Shown here one piece after another: positions 5,504 through 12,030 of a stretch of DNA of 12,030 nt. The DNA is from a crenarchaeote SCGC AAA261-N23 (GTDB taxonomy: Archaea; Thermoproteota; Thermoprotei; Gearchaeales; Gearchaeaceae), in the NCBI GenBank assembly GCA_000375685.1, contig AQVQ01000035.1, positions 1-12,030 of the forward strand, given 5' to 3'. The number at the start of each line of letters is the position of its first letter. Positions within the stretch are counted from its first letter, which is position 1. The notes below the pieces were generated by a model. It had not been told where the DNA came from. It did no database searches and saw only the letters and a list, made by a program, of their open reading frames with translations. Position numbers and translations under genes: made by a program.

Positions 5504-7777
5504 GTGAATTTTTCCTTAATCAAAGACGATTTGCTGGATCCAGTAAGAAAGATAGCTAAATCAAGATATAGGTTGCTAATATATGTGGCTGATAATGTAT
5601 TGGATAAGATTTCTTTGAAAGATATAATTCTAGAGTTTAGTAATCTAAGCAAATTAGAAAGGCCTGTTTTCGTTTATAATGAAAAAGAAGATGCTTCTGT
5701 TTCAAAAATCGCTGAAGAAATAAAAGGGATAAGCTTTAACTCCTATAGTTATTCTGAAGTAGAAAAATTACTTGGATCTACTTGTGATTTACTTATTCTT
5801 GATATAACGAAGCAGATGAGACCAAACGATATAGGCATTCTGATAGAACTTGTTAGAGGAGGAGGTATAATATTGATTGTTGGCCCTTCTTATAAAAATG
5901 TTGATTCTTGGAATACAAAATTTCATGAATCAATAATGACAGAAAAGAAAGAAACAATTCAAAAATTGTTTGAGAAAAGAATGTTTGCTAAGACTTTCAA
6001 TCGTAACAACTTAATCTATATTGATGAAGAATATTTCATAAAAGGCAACATAGTTTTTGAGAGCCAAGAAAGGCAAATCACAGAAAATTTTGGAGAAGTT
6101 TTACCTAAGCTAATTTATCAACAATGTCTTACAAATGATCAAATAAGGATTTTAAAAGTATTCGAATGGTTCAACACAAAACAATTTGCATCAGTTATAA
6201 TAAAATCCAATAGGGGTAGAGGCAAATCTGCAATTCTAGGGTTGGGTGCTGCAGGAATGCTGGCAGTTAACGAAAGAATTAATAAAATAATAGTCACTGC
6301 GCCTTCCCTCGAAAACATACAAACTTTTTTCCAATTTTTAATTAGAGGCTTAGAACTGTTAAACATAAAGCATAGGAAGATTTTAGTTGAAAGCGGATTG
6401 ATAAAAAGTGTAAGCACAGGTAATTGTAATATTGTGTTTAAAAACGCCAAATCTTTGATAACCTCAAGAATAGATGCTGATATTTGGATCGTAGACGAAG
6501 CTGCAAGTATTCCAATACCTTTTCTTATTTTTCTTAGTAAAATATATAAGAAATGCATATTCTCATCAACAATCCATGGCTATGAAGGTACAGGAAGGAG
6601 CTTTTCAGTACGTTTTTCGAATAGGCTTAAGAACTACTTCGGTAAGATGCTTATCGAGATTGAAATGAAAGAGCCAATAAGATATGCTACAAATGATCCA
6701 ATAGAAGAATGGCTATATGACATCCTTCTACTTGATGCTGAACCTGAAGCTATAGAAAATCCGCAGGATGTTTCCACAGAAAAATGTACTTATGAAAAGA
6801 TAGAAAAAGAAAGTTTATTTTTAAAAGAAGAATCAAAATTGAGGCAGATAATTGGCTTATACGTCCTTACTCATTATAGAAACAGACCAGATGATATAGC
6901 ATTACTTGCCGATTCTCCAAAGCATTATATAAGAGCTGCTTTTTACGAAGATAAAGCGGTAGGTGCGCTTCATATGTGTTATGAAGGAGGTCTTAAAGAG
7001 GAAAACATTGATGAACTTGAAAACATTGAAAAAGTTAGAGGAAATTTGATTCCGAGTGTTGTAGTAAGGTATTATCCTAATTTGAAAAGATTCGCTAAAT
7101 TAAAAGGAACAAGAATTTTTAGAATTGCAGTTCATCCAAAACTATGGCGAAAAGGAATAGGTTCTTGGCTTCTTAAAAACATTGAAGAAGAATCGAAAAG
7201 CTTGGATTGGATAGGTAGTAGCTTTGGTGCAACAGGGGATCTTTTGAGATTCTGGTTAATTAAAAATAATTATGTACCAATTTTCATAGGACCGAGAAGG
7301 AATCCGGTTTCAGGAGAATATAGCGTAGCTGTGATAAAGTCTTATAGCTATAAAGCAGAGGAGTATTTAGAAGAACTCAATCGAGAATTTAGAATTAGGT
7401 TTATTGAAAGCTTACATGATAGCTACTATGATATACCAAGTGAAATAGCTTGGCTTTTATTGTATAAAACTTTTGGAAAGCATAAGGCTGAACCAAAGTT
7501 TACTGGTTCACAAAAATTAAGAGTTGAAAGTTATCTAAAAGATCTGTTACTTTATGAGTCAGCTGTCGATGCTATAAAAGCTTTAGTTAAAGCTCATTTT
7601 TTAACAACTTTGGAAGAAAGAACTAAATTGACTGAGAAAGAAGAAAGGTTGATGATAATGAAGGTGCTTCAAGGGAGGCCTTGGGAAAACGTTTCTAAAA
7701 TTCTTAAAATTAAAATTAAAGATGCAATTCAGCTTACGAAAAATACTACAAGAAAGCTTTATGAATTCTATTCTTAA
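5504..7777 (+). CDS. tmcA: RNA cytidine acetyltransferase TmcA (tRNA(Met)/rRNA N4-acetylcytidine synthase)
   Basis: The enzyme acetylates cytidine to N4-acetylcytidine using acetyl-CoA and ATP. In bacteria the target is the tRNA(Met) wobble base; in archaea, homologues act on many CCG sites in rRNA and tRNA. The domain order matches the family: an N-terminal DUF1726-like region (about 1-200); a RecD-like helicase domain with Walker A NRGRGKS (236-242, Lys241), Walker B IVDEAAS (329-335) and STIHGYEGTGRSF after it; a GNAT domain with acetyl-CoA-binding RKGIG (549-553) and SSFGAT (572-577); and a C-terminal helical RNA-binding part. 757 aa is normal for an archaeal member. The GTG start is supported by a TATA box 26 nt upstream. 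It overlaps the convergent aminopeptidase by the shared TTAA. Confidence 0.95.
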   Translation: MNFSLIKDDLLDPVRKIAKSRYRLLIYVADNVLDKISLKDIILEFSNLSKLERPVFVYNEKEDASVSKIAEEIKGISFNSYSYSEVEKLLGSTCDLLILDITKQMRPNDIGILIELVRGGGIILIVGPSYKNVDSWNTKFHESIMTEKKETIQKLFEKRMFAKTFNRNNLIYIDEEYFIKGNIVFESQERQITENFGEVLPKLIYQQCLTNDQIRILKVFEWFNTKQFASVIIKSNRGRGKSAILGLGAAGMLAVNERINKIIVTAPSLENIQTFFQFLIRGLELLNIKHRKILVESGLIKSVSTGNCNIVFKNAKSLITSRIDADIWIVDEAASIPIPFLIFLSKIYKKCIFSSTIHGYEGTGRSFSVRFSNRLKNYFGKMLIEIEMKEPIRYATNDPIEEWLYDILLLDAEPEAIENPQDVSTEKCTYEKIEKESLFLKEESKLRQIIGLYVLTHYRNRPDDIALLADSPKHYIRAAFYEDKAVGALHMCYEGGLKEENIDELENIEKVRGNLIPSVVVRYYPNLKRFAKLKGTRIFRIAVHPKLWRKGIGSWLLKNIEEESKSLDWIGSSFGATGDLLRFWLIKNNYVPIFIGPRRNPVSGEYSVAVIKSYSYKAEEYLEELNREFRIRFIESLHDSYYDIPSEIAWLLLYKTFGKHKAEPKFTGSQKLRVESYLKDLLLYESAVDAIKALVKAHFLTTLEERTKLTEKEERLMIMKVLQGRPWENVSKILKIKIKDAIQLTKNTTRKLYEFYS

Positions 7778-10107
7778 TCAGGATTGAATAGAATCTCATT
7801 AATTTTTATCATTTCTTTTGTATAATTGATATCTTTACTAAGCTCCTTGTATTCCAATTTATCTAGAATTTCTTCTATTTCGTTTTTATTTACTAAACTA
7901 AGTTGAGGAAAAACGTTTCTTATAAGCATTCCAAATCCCCAAATTCCTCCAGTAATTTTTATTGCGATTTCTTTAAACTTATCTAGATTTTGCATGAAAA
8001 TTGAATAATATTCCTTCCTTATGAATGGATTGTAGGCAAACCAGCTAATAAGAGTGAATAAATGCTGATATTTTATACTATTCATGGATTTAAGGAATCT
8101 CTCCAAAACCAATGGATCTCTTACGGCTGAGATTCCATTGAGAAATCTCTCTTTATCTTCATCGAAAGTGTATTCGGAATATTTTTTAAACAATGTTTCA
8201 AAATCAGAGGTTTTTGCAGCATAAGCTACCACTGCAACATCCTTAATATCCGAGCTTAGGCTTTCATAATTATAAAATAGTTTATAATAATTAGTTGCAA
8301 AATCTTCATTAATAAAACACATTCTGGTGATTAGCTTGTGATAAAGAGATTTATCCTCCTCATTTTCTTCTTTTTCCCAGATTTTTATCTGTTCATAAAT
8401 ATAATTTTCAAACAAATTCTTATATTTACTCGGATTTATTTTAGATAAATTACTTAGTATAGATGAAATAACTTCAGAAGTTGTAATTCCTTTATATTTC
8501 TCTCTTTCTTTAACTAAATTAACAAATCCATTAAAGCTAATTTTTTTAGCGATGAAGAAATTATAATAATCGTCAATTAAACCTGCATTTTCAATATCAT
8601 TTAAATTTTTGACCAAACTGAGATCATTATAAAATACTCTATAGAAGCCTGTCCTGTTTACATTTGCCTTTATTTTTACAATATTTTCATTCAAAATTAT
8701 TTGATCGGACTTTTTATCAATTATTTTATTTATAGTTTTTCCATTTACTTCAAGGGTAAGAGGAACTTTATAAAGAATTTCTTCAACGTTTTTAAGAAGT
8801 GAAAATCTTTCCTGTTCAATCAATATTTTGTCTCTATCTACATCTATGATTATCAGTGGGTATCCTGGCTTCGAAATCCAATCTTCTAAAAATGTAGATT
8901 TTATGGACTCAAAAAAATCGTATGCAGTTGCATTTGAATACTTAAACTTATTCAAATAGGATATTATTCCCTTTCTAAATTCTTCTTCTCCCAAGTAAGA
9001 TTCAACCATTCGTAGTATGCCTGCCCCTTTTTCGTAGCTTATCTCATCAAAAGCTTCGTTTATATCTACAGGAGTTTTAATTTCCGCTTTTATCTTATGG
9101 GTTGAAGATAGAGAATCTATGAATAAAGCTCTTGAAACGCTTCTTACAAAATCTCCTAAGATATTGTATTGTGGATAAATTTTTTCAGCACATTTAAATT
9201 CTAAGAATGTAGCAAAACTTTCATTCAACCAAAGATCATCCCACCATTTTAAAGTAACCAAATTCCCAAACCATTGATGCGCGATTTCATGCGAAACTGC
9301 TGTAATAACTCTCTTTTTATTTTCCAAGCTTGAATTTTCATCAATTAATAACGAAGATTCCCTGAAGGTTATTGCGCCCCAATTTTCCATAGCGCCAAAG
9401 AGAAAATCAGGTATTGCGATTAAGTGTAATTTTGGAAGCTCGTAGGGTATTTCAAAGTAATTTTCATAAAATTTCAAACACTTTAAAGCGAGATCCAAAG
9501 CAAACTTTCCTCTTGAACTTTTACCTTCTAAAGTTGAAATAATAACGTTTTCCTTTTTTAGCTCTTCAAATTTTCCTATCCCTACATATAATAAATATGT
9601 TGACATGGGAGGGGTTTGTTTAAATTCATAAATTACTTTGCCATTTTTTTCTTTGACACTTTCAATTGGCATGTTCGAAATAACGTCTAATCCTTTTTTT
9701 ACACAAATAGCTAACTTGAAAACCGCTTTATATGCAGGATTGTCTATGCATGGAAAAAGTTTACTAGCAAAGTTTGGCTCAAACTGTGTAGTGATAATTT
9801 CCTTTGCCTTATACACTCCAACTAATGACTCTTTGCTTACTTTTCCTTCAAAGGTTATCCATATTTCTCCCGAATATTTTCCTGTGTATATGACTAGCTT
9901 TTCCTCAATTAAATCGAACTTAATATTGATTCCTTTTTCATTTTTTACATTTTTTACCTTTACGTTACAATCAAATTTAATATCTTCATCTGTCTCTATG
10001 AAAACTTTCTCGATTCCTGTAAAGTATTCATCTTCAAACTCGAGATAAATATCGTAATACTTAACTTTCATGAATGAAGATATTATGTTATTCAAATTTT
10101 TAAACAT
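7774..10107 (-). CDS. M1-family zinc aminopeptidase, tricorn protease interacting factor F2/F3 type
   Basis: This zinc metalloprotease removes N-terminal residues from peptides. In Thermoplasma, such enzymes (F1-F3) finish degradation of peptides from the proteasome and tricorn. Substrate-anchoring GAMEN is at 238-242. The zinc site is HEIAH (273-277) plus Glu296 in WLNESFATF, the HExxH-x18-E arrangement of the gluzincins. The transition-state tyrosine is Tyr358 in SYEKGAG. The N-terminal part is the beta-rich saddle domain and the C-terminal ~330 residues are the expected helical domain. 777 aa fits F2/F3. No signal peptide is seen, so it is cytoplasmic. ATG 10107 is taken as the start; Met13 (KVKYYDIYLEF follows) aligns better with the start of many relatives and is an alternative. 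Its start is only 21 bp from the divergent nuclease start. Confidence 0.93.
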   Translation of the reverse strand: MFKNLNNIISSFMKVKYYDIYLEFEDEYFTGIEKVFIETDEDIKFDCNVKVKNVKNEKGINIKFDLIEEKLVIYTGKYSGEIWITFEGKVSKESLVGVYKAKEIITTQFEPNFASKLFPCIDNPAYKAVFKLAICVKKGLDVISNMPIESVKEKNGKVIYEFKQTPPMSTYLLYVGIGKFEELKKENVIISTLEGKSSRGKFALDLALKCLKFYENYFEIPYELPKLHLIAIPDFLFGAMENWGAITFRESSLLIDENSSLENKKRVITAVSHEIAHQWFGNLVTLKWWDDLWLNESFATFLEFKCAEKIYPQYNILGDFVRSVSRALFIDSLSSTHKIKAEIKTPVDINEAFDEISYEKGAGILRMVESYLGEEEFRKGIISYLNKFKYSNATAYDFFESIKSTFLEDWISKPGYPLIIIDVDRDKILIEQERFSLLKNVEEILYKVPLTLEVNGKTINKIIDKKSDQIILNENIVKIKANVNRTGFYRVFYNDLSLVKNLNDIENAGLIDDYYNFFIAKKISFNGFVNLVKEREKYKGITTSEVISSILSNLSKINPSKYKNLFENYIYEQIKIWEKEENEEDKSLYHKLITRMCFINEDFATNYYKLFYNYESLSSDIKDVAVVAYAAKTSDFETLFKKYSEYTFDEDKERFLNGISAVRDPLVLERFLKSMNSIKYQHLFTLISWFAYNPFIRKEYYSIFMQNLDKFKEIAIKITGGIWGFGMLIRNVFPQLSLVNKNEIEEILDKLEYKELSKDINYTKEMIKINEILFNPD
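10097..10104 (+). promoter_or_regulatory. TATA box for the MBL nuclease, inside the aminopeptidase gene
   Basis: TTTTTAAA is centred about 28 nt before the TTG at 10129, the leaderless spacing. It lies within the first codons of the divergent aminopeptidase. Confidence 0.4.
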
Positions 10108-10128
10108 GAGCTAAATTAATATTTTAAA

Positions 10129-11094
10129 TTGAGAATATACAAAAAGAACAAAGGAATACTGCTAATAGAAAACAATCTTAGAATTTCTCTAGATACCGAT
10201 GATTATGATTCACATCTTAGTTTCATATCCCATGCTCATGCTGATCATTTACCGAAAAAAGTCAACAGATTATATGCTTCCAGGGAAACAATTGCGTTAT
10301 CAAAGTTTAGAGGATTAAAGTATGATTCTATAATTGAGGAAGATAGAAATTTAGCGATGTTTGATTCAGGCCATATTCTAGGTTCAAAATCTCTATTGGT
10401 CAACGATAAGATTCTTTATACAGGAGATATATGTGTAAGAGAAAGAGGTTACCTAAAAGGTGCGGAAGCTGTAAACTGTAAAGTCTTGATAATTGAATCT
10501 ACTTACGGTATCAGTTACTTTAAATTTCCTCCTCTGGAAGAAATACTTTCTGAAACAAAAAGATTAATAGAGAAAAATTTGGCTTCTGGAAGACATATTG
10601 CTCTTTGTGGCTATGAGTTGGGAAAAGCTCAATTACTAACTTATCTTTTTAACAATTATAAGCCACTTATTATACACGATATCATATTTGAAATAAACAG
10701 AATTTATCGAAAATTGGGCATAGATTTAAAAGATGAAGATTCAATTAGACTTTCAGAAGCAGAAACGAATGGTTTCCTTAAAAAAGACCCACATGTTATA
10801 ATACTTCCGATGAATCCAAAATATTCAAGAGAAATAAAGAACAAGTATAAAACGGTAAGTATAGCTTTCACGGGATGGTCTCTTATAAGAAAAGAAACGA
10901 ACGAATATGACTTTATGTTTCCTTTAAGCGATCATTCTGATTTCTATGAACTTGTTGATTATGTAAAGAAATGTAATCCTGAATTGGTTGCAACCTTTCA
11001 CGGGTATTCAAGAGAATTTGCTAAGTATCTCAAAAATCTAGGTTTTAAGGCATTCGAACTTAATGAAAATGAAAAGCTAGATAGCTTCTCTTAG
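10129..11094 (+). CDS. Metallo-beta-lactamase-fold exonuclease / mRNA 3'-end processing factor-like protein (COG1236-type)
   Basis: This is a predicted two-metal nuclease of the beta-CASP-related MBL superfamily; archaeal members are annotated as RNA-processing exonucleases, and bacterial relatives as ligase-associated DNA exonucleases. Metal-binding motifs are visible: HAHADH (His35, His37, Asp39, His40), SGH (His82) with LGS, YTGD (Asp100), ESTYG (123-127), SDHSD (267-271, His269) and a C-terminal FHGYS (His291). 321 aa is close to the usual size for this group, without the KH domains of the larger archaeal CPSF proteins. Only TTG (10129) is available as a start, since a stop lies at 10117-10119 and no ATG occurs early; a TATA box about 28 nt upstream supports it. 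Whether RNA or DNA is the substrate cannot be told. It converges on the acyl-CoA dehydrogenase gene, 11 bp away. Confidence 0.88.
   Translation: MRIYKKNKGILLIENNLRISLDTDDYDSHLSFISHAHADHLPKKVNRLYASRETIALSKFRGLKYDSIIEEDRNLAMFDSGHILGSKSLLVNDKILYTGDICVRERGYLKGAEAVNCKVLIIESTYGISYFKFPPLEEILSETKRLIEKNLASGRHIALCGYELGKAQLLTYLFNNYKPLIIHDIIFEINRIYRKLGIDLKDEDSIRLSEAETNGFLKKDPHVIILPMNPKYSREIKNKYKTVSIAFTGWSLIRKETNEYDFMFPLSDHSDFYELVDYVKKCNPELVATFHGYSREFAKYLKNLGFKAFELNENEKLDSFS
10133..10140 (-). promoter_or_regulatory. Possible TATA box for the aminopeptidase, inside the nuclease gene
   Basis: On the minus strand this reads GTATATTC, centred about 30 nt upstream of the aminopeptidase ATG. It lies in codons 2-4 of the divergent nuclease. 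A TTTAAA at 10123-10128 is a competing candidate, but it is too close to the ATG for a leaderless start. Confidence 0.3.
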
Positions 11095-11105
11095 AAATAA
11101 AATGA

Positions 11106-12030
11106 TTAGATATTTTGAGCTATTCCTCCAAGAATGTTTTTACCTAGCTCCAGAGTTTGGAAGTGTAATAATGTAGCTCTTGCATCTCTATAGTATCTTT
11201 CTAAGGGAAGCAATTTGCTGTATCCATGTGCGCCTGTTAATCTCATTGATTTATCTATAATAATTAAAGCATTCTCAGTTACGAAATTCTTCACTTTAAG
11301 AAGATCAGGATAGGAGTCTCTTTTTAAAGCGTCTATTCCAAACTCTATCATATGCTTAATAGCTTCAAGGGCTGTTGCCATTTCAGAGAAAACAGCTCTT
11401 ACTCCTTCTCTTTGTCCTAAAGCTTGTCCAGCAATTATTCTCTGCTTTAAATGGTTTTTACAGGTTTCGTATGCTGCCTCGGCTAAGGCAAAGGCTATTG
11501 TCGAAGCTCCAAGCATTCCAACATGGCCTCCTGAATTTATAGCTTTAATACCGTCTTGTAGTATGTTTTCTTCAGGAACTTTACAGTCGTTCAATATTAT
11601 TTCGCCCCATCCTATACCTCTCATACCCATGGAATCATACCTTTGACCAATTTCAAATCCAGACATGCCTTTTTCTACGATAAATCCTGAAAGATTTTTT
11701 GGGAACTGTTCTTTTAATTCTAAGTTCTTTGCTATAATTATAAAAATATCAGCTCCGTGAGCTGCAGTGATGAAATTCTTTGATCCATTAAGAATATAGT
11801 AATTTCCAACCTTTTTTGCAGTTGTTTCAATTCCTGTTAAACCTGCGCCTGTTGTATTTTCTGTTTGTGCTAGGTTTATAATTTTTCCATTTGATATCTT
11901 TGGTAGGTAGTTTTCTTTTTGTTTTTCATTTGCGGTTGAAACAAAACTATGGGTAGCTGCACAATGTGTTACATAGATCCAAGCAGTTGAAGCACATGCT
12001 TTCGCAATTTCTTTAACTATGCTGACAAAT
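11106..12030 (-). CDS. Acyl-CoA dehydrogenase family flavoprotein, 5' end beyond the window
   Basis: The frame is open without a stop from 11106 to base 12030, giving 307 residues. The segment upstream of the ATG at 11666 is clearly family sequence: ENYLPKISNGKIINLAQTEN (an 'EQK..YLP.L..G' and 'alTEp.aGsd' equivalent, about 11841-11930), then NYYILNGSKNFITAAHGADI, the usual 'dGyvlnG.K.fIt.a..Ad' block. So the ATG at 11666 is internal and roughly 75-90 N-terminal residues lie outside the window. The C-terminal half shows the four-helix domain (LKQRIIAGQALGQREGVRAVFSEM) and the TGAHGYSKLLPLERYYRDAR motif. These FAD enzymes oxidise the alpha-beta bond of acyl-CoAs and pass electrons to ETF. Where most members have the catalytic EGT after RDAR, this one has FQT (Phe codon at 11160-11162), so its chemistry is uncertain. 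Confidence 0.88.
   Translation of the reverse strand, partial: FVSIVKEIAKACASTAWIYVTHCAATHSFVSTANEKQKENYLPKISNGKIINLAQTENTTGAGLTGIETTAKKVGNYYILNGSKNFITAAHGADIFIIIAKNLELKEQFPKNLSGFIVEKGMSGFEIGQRYDSMGMRGIGWGEIILNDCKVPEENILQDGIKAINSGGHVGMLGASTIAFALAEAAYETCKNHLKQRIIAGQALGQREGVRAVFSEMATALEAIKHMIEFGIDALKRDSYPDLLKVKNFVTENALIIIDKSMRLTGAHGYSKLLPLERYYRDARATLLHFQTLELGKNILGGIAQNI

Noticed and set aside
6139..6558. Minus-strand open frame of 139 codons within tmcA
   Set aside because: It lies entirely opposite the P-loop domain of tmcA, whose motifs are intact, and it resembles no family. The same applies to the plus-strand frames at 1494-1820, 5042-5224, 5191-5382 and 9638-10048 and the minus-strand frame at 3064-3279.
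11106..11666. A separate 186-aa gene starting at the ATG at 11666
   Set aside because: The same frame stays open to base 12030 and the upstream translation is clearly the N-terminal and middle domain of the same acyl-CoA dehydrogenase, so this ATG is internal.
1..12030. CRISPR array, insertion sequence, prophage or defence system
   Set aside because: No regularly spaced repeats, transposase, integrase, terminal inverted repeats or recognised defence gene were found. The window reads as housekeeping chromosomal DNA.

Overview
The window looks like chromosomal DNA from an AT-rich archaeon. The evidence is an archaeal TmcA (RNA cytidine acetyltransferase), a THUMP-type Trm14/TrmN methyltransferase, an M1 aminopeptidase of the tricorn-interacting-factor type and an archaeal metallo-beta-lactamase RNA-processing nuclease. 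There are also TATA-like boxes centred about 26-30 nt upstream of several start codons, the spacing expected for leaderless archaeal mRNAs. A type II NADH dehydrogenase and an acyl-CoA dehydrogenase suggest an organism that respires and oxidises organic acids. The exact lineage cannot be fixed from the sequence alone; a thermophilic or acidophilic Thermoproteota- or Thermoplasmatota-like archaeon is a guess.

Layout, left to right: a 12-TM MFS transporter (+, 5' end at or beyond the window edge); a type II NADH dehydrogenase (-); a 513-bp gap that holds a decayed dehydrogenase-like pseudogene on the minus strand; a YbgC-like hotdog thioesterase (+); Trm14/TrmN (-); a 427-bp gap ending in a compact GC-rich, hairpin-forming element next to the ndk stop; an unusually long nucleoside diphosphate kinase (-); TmcA (+); an M1 aminopeptidase (-); an MBL-fold exonuclease (+); and an acyl-CoA dehydrogenase (-) that runs off the right edge. 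Its reading frame is open to base 12030, so the ATG at 11666 is internal.

There are essentially no operons. Apart from trm14 and ndk, which are co-oriented but 427 bp apart, neighbours alternate in strand. All four convergent pairs are packed to between a 4-bp overlap and an 11-bp gap, so their mRNA 3' ends probably overlap. The divergent pairs ndk/tmcA and aminopeptidase/nuclease share very short promoter regions. Functionally the middle of the window leans toward RNA modification and processing (Trm14, TmcA, MBL nuclease), with nucleotide supply (Ndk), peptide turnover (M1 peptidase) and energy and lipid metabolism (NDH-2, thioesterase, acyl-CoA dehydrogenase) around it.

The item most worth following up is the GC-rich element at 4791-4845. 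It stands out sharply from its AT-rich surroundings, can form a 7-bp GC-rich stem, has a TATA-like box at the right distance upstream on the plus strand, and carries 12 nt complementary to the conserved 5' end of archaeal 16S rRNA. I do not recognise it as a known RNA family.
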